Origin: JAZPYZ01 sp045544455
GTDB lineage: Bacteria > Bacillota > Clostridia > Oscillospirales > Acutalibacteraceae
Assembly (NCBI GenBank): GCA_045544455.1
Contig: JAZPYZ010000022.1
Span: 98,460 to 162,459 of the forward strand
Length of the DNA stretch: 64,000 nt
Reading direction: 5' to 3'
Numbering within the stretch: position 1 is the first letter of the stretch; each line of letters opens with the position of its first letter. Shown here piece after piece: positions 42,158-50,209 of this stretch. Both the position numbers and the translations under genes were made by a program. Under the pieces are notes generated by a model. The model was not told the origin of the DNA, did not search any database, and saw nothing but the letters and a program-made list of their open reading frames with translations.

Positions 42158-43513
42158 ATGGCGTTTGAAGGACTTTCCGAAAAAATCTCGGCCGCGTTTA
42201 AGCGGCTTCGTTCCAAAGGTAAACTCACGCAGGACGACGTGCGTTCCGCGATGCGCGAGGTGCGGTTGGCGTTGCTCGAAGCAGACGTCAGTTACCAAGT
42301 GGCGAAACAGTTTACCGCCAAAGTGACCGAACGTGCGGTCGGTGTCGACGTGATGCAAAGTTTAACGCCGGCCCAGATGGTCATCAAGATCGTCAACGAA
42401 GAACTGACCGAACTGATGGGTGGCGGCGCCACCCGTTTGGCCACCGCCAACCGGCCGCCGTGCGTCATCATGATGTGCGGCCTGCAAGGTTCGGGTAAAA
42501 CCACCCATTCCGGTAAACTCGCCAAAATGCTCAAAGGACAAGGGCATCGGCCGTTGCTGGTCGCGTGTGACGTCTACCGTCCGGCCGCGATCGATCAACT
42601 GAAAGTGCTCGGTGAAAAGGTGAACGTGCCGGTATTCGAAATGGGTGCCGGGGATCCGGTCAAGATCGCGAAAAAAGCGGTCGCCCACGCCAAAGATTAC
42701 GGCAACGATTACGTCATTCTCGATACCGCCGGCCGGTTGCATATCGACGAAACTTTGATGCAAGAACTGCAACACATCCGTCAAGCAACCTCACCGGAAG
42801 AGATCTTGTTGGTGGTCGATTCGATGACCGGTCAAGATGCAGTCAACGTCGCGTCCTCGTTCAACGAACAACTCGATATTACCGGCGTGATCTTAACCAA
42901 ACTCGACGGTGATGCGCGCGGCGGTGCAGCGTTATCGGTGAAAGCCGTGACCGGCAAACCCATCAAATTCGCCGGCACCGGCGAAAAACCCGACGATTTC
43001 GAAGTGTTTCATCCCGACCGCATGGCATCCCGTATTTTAGGGATGGGCGACGTGATGAGCCTGATCGAAAAAGCGGAACACCAACTCGATGAGCAAAAAG
43101 CCGAGGAGTTGGCGCGCAAACTGCAACAAGACAAGTTCGATCTCAACGACATGCTCGATCAGTTTAAACAGATCCGCAACATGGGCAACATCAAAGATGT
43201 GCTCGCGATGTTACCCGGCGTTGGCAACAAGATCAAAGATCTCGATATCGACGAGCGACAGTTCGCCCGGGTAGAAGCGATCATCCTGTCGATGACACCG
43301 GCCGAACGCGCCAAACCCGATATTCTGGCCGCCTCACGCAAACGGCGAATCGCCGCCGGTTGCGGCATGAAGGTCGAGGACGTCAACCGCCTGCTCAAAC
43401 AGTACGAGAGCATGCGCCAGATGATGAAACAACTGAAAAACGCCGGTAAAAAAGGCCGTCGCGGATTCGGCGGCATGGGCGGTTTCGGAAACATGGGCGG
43501 CTTTAAATTCTAA
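42158..43513 (+). CDS. ffh: Signal recognition particle GTPase
   Basis: 451-residue SRP54 homologue that binds signal peptides and 4.5S/6S-like SRP RNA and delivers ribosomes to FtsY. The N domain comes first; the G domain has GLQGSGKTTHSGKLA (G1), DVYRPAAIDQL (G2), DTAGR (G3), TKLDGDARGG (G4) and the closing GTGEKPDDFEVFHP. The M domain ends in a Gly/Met/Phe-rich tail (RRGFGGMGGFGNMGGFKF), suited to the flexible signal-peptide groove. The SRP RNA gene was not found in this window. RpsP follows, as in many Firmicutes. Confidence 0.97.
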   Translation: MAFEGLSEKISAAFKRLRSKGKLTQDDVRSAMREVRLALLEADVSYQVAKQFTAKVTERAVGVDVMQSLTPAQMVIKIVNEELTELMGGGATRLATANRPPCVIMMCGLQGSGKTTHSGKLAKMLKGQGHRPLLVACDVYRPAAIDQLKVLGEKVNVPVFEMGAGDPVKIAKKAVAHAKDYGNDYVILDTAGRLHIDETLMQELQHIRQATSPEEILLVVDSMTGQDAVNVASSFNEQLDITGVILTKLDGDARGGAALSVKAVTGKPIKFAGTGEKPDDFEVFHPDRMASRILGMGDVMSLIEKAEHQLDEQKAEELARKLQQDKFDLNDMLDQFKQIRNMGNIKDVLAMLPGVGNKIKDLDIDERQFARVEAIILSMTPAERAKPDILAASRKRRIAAGCGMKVEDVNRLLKQYESMRQMMKQLKNAGKKGRRGFGGMGGFGNMGGFKF

Positions 43514-43550
43514 GCACTTGGTTTTATTAGGTCATTCACCGAGCGATCGG

Positions 43551-43578
43551 TTGAAGATATATGTTTGTGAATTATAAT
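43551..43578 (+). promoter_or_regulatory. rpsP promoter
   Basis: TTGAAG, 16-bp spacer, TATAAT in the ffh-rpsP gap, 19 bp before the rpsP start. Confidence 0.6.
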
Positions 43579-43596
43579 TTTTAGGAGGAACCTATC

Positions 43597-43836
43597 ATGG
43601 CAGTAAAAATCAGACTGCGCCGCATGGGCGCGAAAAAGGCACCGTTCTATCGTATCGTTGTGGCGGATTCCCGTTACCCGCGTGACGGCCGTTTCATCGA
43701 AGAAATCGGTTACTACAACCCGCAAAGCGAACCGATCGAACTGAAAGTGGACGCTGAAAAAGCGAAGAAATGGGTTGCCAACGGTGCGCAACCGACCGAT
43801 ACGGTTAAAGCGCTGCTGAAAAAAGCCGGTATCTGA
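43597..43836 (+). CDS. rpsP: 30S ribosomal protein S16
   Basis: 79 residues with the S16 opening VKIRLRRMGAKKAPFYRIVV and ADSRYPRDGRFIEEIGYYNP; assembly protein of the 30S body. Ribosome site TTAGGAGGA. Heads the conserved rpsP-khpA-rimM-trmD block. Confidence 0.98.
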   Translation: MAVKIRLRRMGAKKAPFYRIVVADSRYPRDGRFIEEIGYYNPQSEPIELKVDAEKAKKWVANGAQPTDTVKALLKKAGI

Positions 43837-43864
43837 TCATCGGATGTCGGAAAGGAGATACCAC

Positions 43865-44098
43865 ATGAAAGAATTGCTGATCGCGATCGCGCGCGGCTTG
43901 GTTGACGAACCGAACGCGGTCGAAGTGGTACAAGACGAACCCACGGCCGACGGCACCATCGTGTTTCACTTGCACGTGGCCCCGGACGATATGGGACGCG
44001 TCATCGGAAAACAAGGGCGTATTGCCAAGGCGCTTCGCACCGTAATGCGTGCGGCCGCCACCCGGCAAGACGAAAAGATTTCGGTCGAAATCGATTAA
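43865..44098 (+). CDS. khpA: KH-domain RNA-binding protein KhpA
   Basis: 77 residues: a single KH domain with the GxxG loop in DMGRVIGKQGRIAKALRTVM. KhpA/YlqC binds RNA, often with KhpB/Jag, and affects cell elongation and division in Gram-positives. The ATG preceded by GGAAAGGAG was chosen; an in-frame start 21 nt upstream overlaps the ribosome site. Standard location between rpsP and rimM. Confidence 0.94.
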   Translation: MKELLIAIARGLVDEPNAVEVVQDEPTADGTIVFHLHVAPDDMGRVIGKQGRIAKALRTVMRAAATRQDEKISVEID

Positions 44099-44122
44099 AC
44101 ACTCGGGTTTTCACAAAAAGCG

Positions 44123-44159
44123 CGGGGACGTGGATTTTCCGCGTCCCCGTTATGTTTTT
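44123..44159 (+). terminator. Terminator/attenuator between khpA and rimM
   Basis: CGGGGACG / CGTCCCCG stem with an 11-base loop, followed by TTATGTTTTT. May partly separate rpsP-khpA from rimM-trmD. Confidence 0.7.
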
Positions 44160-44186
44160 CAATCGCAAGACAGGAGGTAACGGTAT

Positions 44187-44708
44187 ATGCCGAAAGCGGA
44201 ATTTTTACAGGCCGGTCAGATCGTTGGCACACACGGTGTTCGCGGGGAAGTGCGGGTAGATTCGTGGTGCGACTCCCCGGCGGAATTTGCCAAACTCAAA
44301 ACGTTGTATACCGATAACCAAGGCGGCGGCCGCCTGTTGGTTAAATCCCGTCCTCACGGCCGCGTGGCGTTATGCCAAATCAAAGGTGTCGATACGGTCG
44401 AAGCGGCAACGGCGTTGCGCGGCACGGTGTTATATCTGCACCGTGACGACCTGAAATTGCCGGCCGGTTCGTATTTTATCAGCGACCTCATCGATATGCA
44501 GGTGGTGGATGCCGATACCGACGCGGTCTACGGCGTGATCACCGAGGTCAGCCACACCGGCTCCAACGACGTGTACCATCTGCGCATGCCGGACGGGCGC
44601 GAGGTGTTGATTCCGGCGATCCCGGCCATCGTGTCGACGGTCGATATCGACGCCGGCGTGATGCGGATCGTTCCGATGAAAGGATTGTTCGACGATGACA
44701 CGGTTTGA
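44187..44708 (+). CDS. rimM: Ribosome maturation factor RimM
   Basis: 173 residues: N-terminal RimM beta-barrel (QAGQIVGTHGVRGEVRVDSW) and C-terminal PRC-barrel-like domain (YFISDLIDMQVVDAD ... EVLIPAIPAIV). Binds S19 and helps mature the 30S head. Ribosome site ACAGGAGGT. Overlaps trmD by 14 nt, so translation is coupled. Confidence 0.96.
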   Translation: MPKAEFLQAGQIVGTHGVRGEVRVDSWCDSPAEFAKLKTLYTDNQGGGRLLVKSRPHGRVALCQIKGVDTVEAATALRGTVLYLHRDDLKLPAGSYFISDLIDMQVVDADTDAVYGVITEVSHTGSNDVYHLRMPDGREVLIPAIPAIVSTVDIDAGVMRIVPMKGLFDDDTV

Positions 44709-45429
44709 TATTTTAACCTTGTTCCCCGATATGTGCGACACGGTCCTGCATGAGAGCATTATCGGCCGCGCCTGTAACAAAGGGATCTTGGATATTCATT
44801 GTCACCAGATCCGTGACTATACCCTCAATAAACAAAAACAGGTCGACGACTATCCGTACGGCGGCGGTCAAGGCCTGATCATGAACGCCCAACCTATCGC
44901 TGACTGTTTTCGCGCGGTGTGTGCGATGACCGGCCGCCGGCCGCATCTCATCTATATGTCGCCGCAAGGCAAAACACTCACCCAACAACGCGCCAAAGAA
45001 CTGGCCGAACTCGACCACATCTGCGTGTTGTGCGGCCATTACGAAGGAATCGACGAACGGGTAATCGAAGCGCTGGTCGACGAGGAAATCTCGATCGGCG
45101 ATTTTGTGCTCACCGGCGGCGAACTACCGGCGTTGACGTTGGTGGATTGCGTGGCGCGGATGGTACCGGGTGTGTTGTCGGAAGAAGCCTGCTTCACCGA
45201 CGAAAGCCATTATAACGGTCTGCTGGAATATCCGCAGTACACGCGCCCGGCCGTCTGGGAAGGCCGCGCCGTGCCGGAGGTGTTGTTATCCGGCCATCAC
45301 GCGCAGATCGACGCCTGGCGTCGGGAACAATCGCTTATCCGCACCGCGCAAAAACGACCGGAACTATTGGATGCCGCCCCGTTATCGGATGCCGATCGTG
45401 CAATCTTAAAAGCACAAAATATGGGATAA
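44695..45429 (+). CDS. trmD: tRNA (guanine(37)-N1)-methyltransferase
   Basis: SPOUT-class enzyme of 244 residues that methylates G37 of tRNAs to prevent frameshifting. Trefoil-knot signatures: RFDILTLFPDMCDTVL, DDYPYGGGQGLIMNAQPI, YMSPQGKTLTQ, LCGHYEGIDERV and IGDFVLTGGELPAL. The last ~80 residues form the tRNA-binding domain. In many genomes rplS follows; here the next gene is HPr behind its own promoter. Confidence 0.97.
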   Translation: MTRFDILTLFPDMCDTVLHESIIGRACNKGILDIHCHQIRDYTLNKQKQVDDYPYGGGQGLIMNAQPIADCFRAVCAMTGRRPHLIYMSPQGKTLTQQRAKELAELDHICVLCGHYEGIDERVIEALVDEEISIGDFVLTGGELPALTLVDCVARMVPGVLSEEACFTDESHYNGLLEYPQYTRPAVWEGRAVPEVLLSGHHAQIDAWRREQSLIRTAQKRPELLDAAPLSDADRAILKAQNMG

Positions 45430-45528
45430 TCATAGGGCAAAATCCACAAATAATCGAGAAATGTTGGATAAAAAATAGGGCATCGAACCAAAATTTCGCG
45501 CACAGGAATTTTTTGCGAGCAAAATGAA

Positions 45529-45556
45529 TTGACGGCTCATACAATTGTGGTATAAT
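45529..45556 (+). promoter_or_regulatory. HPr gene promoter
   Basis: TTGACG, 16-bp spacer, TATAAT. The leader of ~95 nt contains a small TTGAC ... GGTCAA hairpin. The 45430-45528 gap holds no gene. Confidence 0.7.
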
Positions 45557-45656
45557 AATTAACAAGTTGACTTGACTGTTTCGGTCAAGATTAACCATGA
45601 CAAGCTTGACGATTTTGTGGGCACTCAAGCCCGACACAAGAAAAGGGGAAATTGCC

Positions 45657-45920
45657 ATGTTCGCGAAAGAAGCACAGGTTCAAAACCAAGTTGGTTTGCA
45701 CGCACGGCCTGCGACCTTTTTTATTCAGAAAGCAAACGAATTCAAATCTTCGATCTGGGTTGAGAAAGAAGATCGTCGCGTAAACGCGAAGAGCTTGCTC
45801 GGCGTATTGTCGCTCGGCATTGTCGGCGGCACGACCATCCGCGTCATTGCGGACGGTGCGGACGAAGAAGCGGCGGTTAACGCGTTGGTCGCGTTGGTCG
45901 ATTCGGGCTTCGCTGACTAA
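45657..45920 (+). CDS. ptsH: HPr-family phosphocarrier protein
   Basis: 87-residue HPr. The PEP-dependent phosphorylation site is His15 in VGLHARPA, and the HprK regulatory site is Ser46 in NAKSLLGVLSLG, both at the canonical positions. It can therefore act both in sugar PTS transport and in CcpA-type catabolite control. Ribosome site AAAGGGGA; a longer in-frame start at 45597 lacks support. Stand-alone gene with its own promoter and terminator, not next to ptsI. Confidence 0.93.
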   Translation: MFAKEAQVQNQVGLHARPATFFIQKANEFKSSIWVEKEDRRVNAKSLLGVLSLGIVGGTTIRVIADGADEEAAVNALVALVDSGFAD

Positions 45921-45941
45921 GGACAAACGAACATTCTCAAA

Positions 45942-45974
45942 AAACACCGATCGGTTTACCGATCGGTGTTTTTA
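45942..45974 (+). terminator. HPr terminator
   Basis: ACACCGATCGG / CCGATCGGTGT perfect stem, TTTA loop, TTTTT run. Confidence 0.92.
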
Positions 45975-46014
45975 TGTTGTTCTCGTACCGGCCAATCCGT
46001 ATTTTTGAAAAAAG

Positions 46015-46066
46015 TTGACATTTTCCACAAAAAAGTATTGACAAGTGGAAAATTTTTGGTTATAAT
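46015..46066 (+). promoter_or_regulatory. Promoter with overlapping inverted repeat, small-protein operon
   Basis: TTGACA at 46038, 17-bp spacer, TATAAT at 46061. A perfect 9-bp inverted repeat, ATTTTCCAC (46020-46028) and GTGGAAAAT (46045-46053), brackets the -35 element. A second TTGACA lies 23 bp upstream (46015). The arrangement looks like an operator over a strong promoter. Confidence 0.75.
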
Positions 46067-46096
46067 AAAGATGGTTCAAGGGAGGAGGTAGTCGAA

Positions 46097-46153
46097 ATGA
46101 CACTAGACTTGAAGAGTTTACAACCCATGCTTTTGAACCTCGCGAAAGAATAA
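46097..46153 (+). CDS. Predicted 18-residue peptide
   Basis: MTLDLKSLQPMLLNLAKE, an amphipathic helix-like peptide preceded by a very strong ribosome site (GGGAGGAGGT) and followed, 18 nt later, by the 76-residue membrane protein gene. It may be a functional microprotein or a leader peptide coupling translation to the next gene. No family recognised; too short to judge by conservation from one sequence. Confidence 0.5.
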   Translation: MTLDLKSLQPMLLNLAKE

Positions 46154-46171
46154 ACGGAGGAGGAGAGTCCC

Positions 46172-46402
46172 ATGCAGGAAGAAAAACAGTCCGGCCTTCT
46201 GTCGGTCATTGTTGCTTTATCTGTAATCATCGGTGCTTTAGCCTCGGCCGTCGCCATTTTGTATTATTTTCGTGAAAAGATCGGATTAGAGAGATTGGTA
46301 GAAAAATATCGGAGCGACGGAACACCTTGGGACAATTGTTGTTGCATTTCGGATGACTGTGACGAGGCATACTCGGAAGACAGTGTCGCGACAGAAGCGT
46401 AA
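46172..46402 (+). CDS. Small single-pass membrane protein with Cys-rich acidic tail
   Basis: 76 residues: short polar N-terminus, one hydrophobic helix (about 9-32, LSVIVALSVIIGALASAVAI), then a basic/acidic segment and a tail WDNCCCISDDCDEAYSEDS with four cysteines among acidic residues. The cysteine/aspartate cluster could bind metal or be lipidated or disulfide-bonded. Strong ribosome site GGAGGAGGAGA. No family recognised. Forms an operon with the 18-residue frame and is closed by its own terminator. Confidence 0.75.
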   Translation: MQEEKQSGLLSVIVALSVIIGALASAVAILYYFREKIGLERLVEKYRSDGTPWDNCCCISDDCDEAYSEDSVATEA

Positions 46403-46484
46403 ATTACAATTTAATATAGATAAACGTTGAATTTGTCAGTATCAATAAGGAATTTTGTATTAACAAACAACTTGAACACACTGA

Positions 46485-46520
46485 AAACGCCCTGCCTTGA
46501 AACGGCAGGGCGTTACTTTT
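46485..46520 (+). terminator. Terminator of the small-protein operon
   Basis: ACGCCCTGCC / GGCAGGGCGT stem, seven-base loop, then TACTTTTAT. The U run is interrupted but the stem is strong. Confidence 0.85.
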
Positions 46521-46680
46521 ATGTTGTTCGCAACCGATGTTTCACGGCCGTTTAACATCACGCTTACGCCGTTATAGGTTTCTGCCTTGCGATTCGGGGG
46601 GGCGGTGGCCGCGAGTTTGATCAAATGGTTTGCTTTATCCGAGCGCGTAAGCGCGAGCATTGCCGTCTGAAAGACCAACG
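46520..46680 (-). repeat. X and P modules, inverted orientation
   Basis: A diverged X module (GTTTCACGGCCGTTT ... GTTATAGGTTTCTGCC) is followed by a P module (GTTTGATCAAATGG, CGAGCGCGTAAGCGCGAGC, GTCTGAAAGACC) and by GCTAGGTGCG, also seen after the P-like module at 3880. No T unit and no AAAGAAAGTAG hairpin, so this copy is truncated. It lies at the 3' end of the araC gene. Confidence 0.75.
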
Positions 46681-47457
46681 CTAGGTGCGGCGGTATTCGG
46701 AAGGGGACATTCCCATTTTCTTCCGAAACGCGCGATTAAACGTCCGCGGACTCCCAAATCCGACCTGTTGCGCGATTTCGGTAATACTGGCGGTTTCGTG
46801 CCGCAACTTACGACACGCCTCAAACACGCGCAACGAATTAATATATTCGTTAAATCCCACGTGCAGATAATCCGCAAACATATGCGAAATATAATACCGG
46901 TTAATATACAATTCCCGTTCCAAAATCTCCAACGATATATCTTCGCGATAATGCTTCCGACAATAGTTGATCACCTTTTTGGCGTTCCCGGACGGAACCG
47001 CCTCGGTCGGCCCAAACGTCAATCGCCGACAAATTTCCCCCAACAACGCCAACATATACCCATCGACAATCGCCGCCTTGTGCGGCAGATCCCCTTTGTA
47101 GGTTTGAGCAGCGCGATTTGCCAATGCCGCCAACAACGGCGCATCGTCGCCCAACGGCACCACCGCCGAATCAGGCAGATTTCCTTCAAACAACGCCGTC
47201 AACGGCGGAATCTGCTCCGGCGCAAAGATGATCAAAATATGTTCACCCTTCTCGATATCAAAATATTCATGCACCTGGTTCGGAAACACAATAAACGCGT
47301 CCCCGGCATTCAAGGTATATTCCTTCGCATCCACCCAGGTGCGCACCTGTCCTTTTTGCACCAAAACCAGCTCAATTTGATGGTGCATGTGTGCCGAAAA
47401 TTGCAATCCGGACTGAATGTTAAAAGAAATTTCTTCGCTTCGAGTCTCGTACCGCAT
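46681..47457 (-). CDS. AraC-family regulator with cupin sensor domain
   Basis: 258 residues: an N-terminal cupin/AraC-ligand domain (MHHQIELVLVQKGQVRTWVD, DAFIVFPNQVHEYF) and a C-terminal double helix-turn-helix (about 160-258, ending in GFGSPRTFNRAFRKKMGMSP). Such proteins sense a sugar or metabolite and activate an adjacent catabolic operon. It is divergent from the isomerase/epimerase and Gfo/Idh genes, which are the obvious targets, with repeated CTGTCTT motifs between. Inducer unknown. Confidence 0.9.
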   Translation of the reverse strand: MRYETRSEEISFNIQSGLQFSAHMHHQIELVLVQKGQVRTWVDAKEYTLNAGDAFIVFPNQVHEYFDIEKGEHILIIFAPEQIPPLTALFEGNLPDSAVVPLGDDAPLLAALANRAAQTYKGDLPHKAAIVDGYMLALLGEICRRLTFGPTEAVPSGNAKKVINYCRKHYREDISLEILERELYINRYYISHMFADYLHVGFNEYINSLRVFEACRKLRHETASITEIAQQVGFGSPRTFNRAFRKKMGMSPSEYRRT

Positions 47458-47479
47458 GATATCACCTCTCGAATAGCAA

Positions 47480-47540
47480 TATTTGTCTCGCTTTTACCTA
47501 ATTCTGTCTTGAATTATAGCACAATCTGTCTTATTATACA
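47480..47540. promoter_or_regulatory. AraC operator-like direct repeats and promoter
   Basis: Direct repeats TTCTGTCTTGAATTATA (from 47502) and ATCTGTCTTATTATA (from 47524) lie ~22 bp apart, with a weaker ATTTGTCTCG upstream; spacing of about two helical turns suits AraC binding. The predicted promoter TTGAAT-17-TATTAT (47509-47537) overlaps both, consistent with activation next to the -35. Confidence 0.6.
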
Positions 47541-47585
47541 AGTAGAAAGTAGTGATATTGTCATCACGAAAAGGAGGAATTTCCC

Positions 47586-48410
47586 ATGTCATTTCCGATT
47601 GCAGTACAAGTATACTCGGTTCGTGACGTTGCAGAGAAAGATCTCAAAGGCACCTTGACCGAACTGAAAGCCATGGGCTATGACGGTGTGGAGTTTGCCG
47701 GCCTGTACGGTCACACCCCGGAAGAAGTCCGCGACATGTGTAAAGAGATCGGGTTAGTTCCGGTTTCGGCGCACGTGGCGTACGAAGAGATGATGAACGA
47801 TCTCGAAGGCACGATGAACGCCTACAAAACCATCGGTTGCGCCTACATCGCGATCCCGTATTTGGCAGAAGGACAACGCGGCGGCGATCCCGTGTGGCCG
47901 GAAATCAAAGAAAACATTAAAAAGATCGGCGCCGCCGCAAACGCTGCGGGACTTACGCTGCTCTATCACAACCATGATTTCGAATTCATCCAATACAACG
48001 GTAAATACATGCTGGAAGACCTGTACGATTCGGTAGACGAGAGTTTGCTGAAAACCGAACTCGACGTGTGTTGGGTAAAGGTCGGTGGGGAAGATCCGGC
48101 CGACTATATCCGTAAATACACCGGTCGCGCACCGGTCGTGCACCTGAAAGATTATACCGGTTCGCGCGAAGCCGCGACCTATGAACTCATCGGCATGGAA
48201 GGCGACCAACGCGAAGCCAAAAAAGACGTCGAACCGTTCTGTTTGCGTCCGGTCGGCTACGGCTGCCAAGATTTCCCGGCCATCATCGACGCGTCGAAAG
48301 ATGCCGGTGCCGAATGGTTGATCGTCGAACAAGACCGTCCGGATGAAGGTCGTCCGTCGATGGAATGTGCGAAACTCAGTCGTGAATACCTGAAAAGCAT
48401 CGGGTATTAA
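47586..48410 (+). CDS. Sugar phosphate isomerase/epimerase (AP-endonuclease-2-like TIM barrel)
   Basis: 274-residue TIM barrel of the IolE/xylose-isomerase-like superfamily. Metal-ligand type residues appear at the expected strand ends: GVEFAGLYG, LLYHNHDFEF, TELDVCWVKVGGEDP, VVHLKDY and WLIVEQDRPD. It probably isomerises, epimerises or dehydrates a sugar or inositol derivative. Ribosome site AAAAGGAGG. Paired with a Gfo/Idh oxidoreductase 32 nt downstream, a combination seen in inositol and 3-keto-sugar metabolism; exact substrate is not readable. Confidence 0.88.
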   Translation: MSFPIAVQVYSVRDVAEKDLKGTLTELKAMGYDGVEFAGLYGHTPEEVRDMCKEIGLVPVSAHVAYEEMMNDLEGTMNAYKTIGCAYIAIPYLAEGQRGGDPVWPEIKENIKKIGAAANAAGLTLLYHNHDFEFIQYNGKYMLEDLYDSVDESLLKTELDVCWVKVGGEDPADYIRKYTGRAPVVHLKDYTGSREAATYELIGMEGDQREAKKDVEPFCLRPVGYGCQDFPAIIDASKDAGAEWLIVEQDRPDEGRPSMECAKLSREYLKSIGY

Positions 48411-48442
48411 AAAATAAACATATCAGAAAGAAGGCGGAATGT

Positions 48443-49606
48443 ATGTCTGACAACAACATTTTGGATCAATTCAAAGAGAACCAAGAAGGCGAAAAAGCGG
48501 TTGACACCAGCCGTAAAATCCGCGTCGGTATCATCGGTACCGGTTGGATCGCGGACGCCCACATCCTCAATTACCTGAAATTGCCGGATGTCGAAGTCGT
48601 TGCCGGTGCGGACCTGGTCCCGGGCAAAGCGGAAGCGTTCTTCAAAAAACACGGTGTAGAAAACGTGAAATGCTACGGCAGCCACAAAGAAATGCTGGAT
48701 GACGAATCGCTGAAACTCGATGCAGTCAGCGTGTGCACCTACAACTGCACCCATGCTGAATGTACGATCTACGCGCTGGAAAAAGGCGTGCACGTCATGC
48801 TCGAAAAACCGATGTGCGTCACCACCGACGAAGCGGTCGAAATCATGCGCGCGGAAAAGAAAAGCGGCAAAGTGCTGTCGATCGGTTTCCAACCGCGTCT
48901 TGATCCGAACATGCAGATGATCAAAAAGGTCGTCGAAAGCGGCGTGCTCGGCAAAGTGTATTACATCCAAACCGGCGGCGGCCGTCGTCGCGGCATCCCG
49001 ACTCCGTTCGGCACCACCTTCATTCAAAAAGATACCGGCGGTATCGGCGCGCTCGGCGATATCGGTTGCTACTCGCTCGATATGGTGCTCAACGCGATCG
49101 GCTATCCGAAACCCCTCACCGTTTCGGGTTACAAATCCGATTTCTTCGGCACCCGTCCGGACTACTATCCGAACCATCCGGAATACGCGAAAGTCTTCGG
49201 TGTTGACGACTTTGCGGCGGCGTTCATCCGTCTCGAAGGCGACATCATCCTCGACTTCCGTATTGCGTGGGCGATGAACATGGACACCCCCGGCGATACC
49301 ATCATCCTCGGTACCGAAGGCGGCCTGCGTATCCCGTCCACCGAATGCTGGAACGGCTCGGTCGGCGGCCCGATGACGCTGTACCACGAAGTGTGCGGCC
49401 AACAAACCGAAACCATCATCCCGTTGGTTCCGTCGAACAAAGGCCTGTTCGAACTGAAACTGCGTTCCTTCATCGACGCGGTGAAAGACGGCACGCCGGC
49501 TCCGATTCCGTCTTCGCAGATCATCTACAACCAAGCCATCATCGATGCGATTGCCAAATCGTCCGATGCCGGCCGCGAAGTCGAAATCAACATTCCGGAA
49601 ATCTAA
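48443..49606 (+). CDS. Gfo/Idh/MocA-family oxidoreductase
   Basis: 387-residue NAD(P)-dependent dehydrogenase. The Rossmann motif GIIGTGWIADAH lies near residue 30, the conserved EKPMCVTTDEA loop (catalytic Lys) near residue 126 and the C-terminal domain signature TGGIGALGDIGCYSLDM near residue 195. An unusual ~25-residue acidic N-terminal extension (SDNNILDQFKENQEGEKAVD) precedes the fold. It likely oxidises a sugar hydroxyl (C2/C3) in concert with the upstream epimerase. Closed by a strong terminator. Confidence 0.9.
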   Translation: MSDNNILDQFKENQEGEKAVDTSRKIRVGIIGTGWIADAHILNYLKLPDVEVVAGADLVPGKAEAFFKKHGVENVKCYGSHKEMLDDESLKLDAVSVCTYNCTHAECTIYALEKGVHVMLEKPMCVTTDEAVEIMRAEKKSGKVLSIGFQPRLDPNMQMIKKVVESGVLGKVYYIQTGGGRRRGIPTPFGTTFIQKDTGGIGALGDIGCYSLDMVLNAIGYPKPLTVSGYKSDFFGTRPDYYPNHPEYAKVFGVDDFAAAFIRLEGDIILDFRIAWAMNMDTPGDTIILGTEGGLRIPSTECWNGSVGGPMTLYHEVCGQQTETIIPLVPSNKGLFELKLRSFIDAVKDGTPAPIPSSQIIYNQAIIDAIAKSSDAGREVEINIPEI

Positions 49607-49619
49607 TTGGGTTTTCCAA

Positions 49620-49653
49620 AAATCCCCCTGCCACAAGGCAGGGGGGTTTTTTT
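49620..49653. terminator. Terminator between the oxidoreductase and the phage module
   Basis: CCCCCTGCC / GGCAGGGGG stem, ACAA loop, seven T on the plus side and an A run on the other; likely serves both convergent units. Confidence 0.9.
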
Positions 49654-49906
49654 ATTCTTTTTTCTCAAACAGTTGCTTAACGAGTTGATCACCGTACACG
49701 GCGGCACCGGTCACCAGCACCCCTTGTACGATCGCATCGATGTGCCACCCGGTCAGCAGGCACGATCCTACTACACCAAACGGCAACAACACCAGCGGAA
49801 TAAACCGATCCGGCAGGATCGCCACCGATTTGCCGATCTGTCCGAGAATCACCAGCGCCGGAATCAAAATCAGCGCGTGCTCGGTAATATACGAGATCCA
49901 ATCCAT
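49652..49906 (-). CDS. Phage holin
   Basis: 84 residues with two to three hydrophobic segments (ALILIPALVILGQIG, FIPLVLLPFGVVGSCLL, VLVTGAAVYG) and a charged C-terminus (KQLFEKKE), as in the small holin families of Firmicute phages. It would permeabilise the membrane so the amidase reaches the wall. The ATG with GGAGACG upstream was chosen over a much longer frame that overlaps the next gene. Last gene of the late operon. Confidence 0.85.
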   Translation of the reverse strand: MDWISYITEHALILIPALVILGQIGKSVAILPDRFIPLVLLPFGVVGSCLLTGWHIDAIVQGVLVTGAAVYGDQLVKQLFEKKE

Positions 49907-49923
49907 ATGCAAACGTCTCCTTC

Positions 49924-50202
49924 CTATACGATCGAAGCCGCGACCGCCGATACCGCGACGCTCACCACCGCGCCAATCAACGCCGAGATCATACGATCCC
50001 ATCGTCCGGCCGGCTTGCCGGACATGGTTTTCACGTCGGTTTTGATCTCTTCGAGCGCATGCCGTAAAGTATCTACTTTTTCGTCCATGCGTTCCAACGC
50101 CAAACACGCCGCCTGAAATTCCCGTACCTGCATCGATACGTCGTCCAACCGCCGATGCGCCGATTTCACACTCGCTTCCAGTTTCGCAACGGTAATGTCC
50201 AT
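49924..50202 (-). CDS. XhlA-like hemolysin/holin accessory protein
   Basis: 92 residues: a long amphipathic coiled coil (VAKLEASVKSAHRRLDDVSM and on to KTDVKTMSGK) followed by one C-terminal membrane helix (ISALIGAVVSVAVSAVAASI). This is the XhlA architecture from PBSX-type lysis cassettes, where XhlA works with a holin. Lies between the amidase and holin genes. Confidence 0.8.
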   Translation of the reverse strand: MDITVAKLEASVKSAHRRLDDVSMQVREFQAACLALERMDEKVDTLRHALEEIKTDVKTMSGKPAGRWDRMISALIGAVVSVAVSAVAASIV

Positions 50203-50209
50203 CCGTGTC

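Noticed and set aside
46660..47658. Plus-strand frame of 332 codons over the araC gene
   Set aside because: Antisense to a clear AraC protein and runs into the promoter of the isomerase gene.
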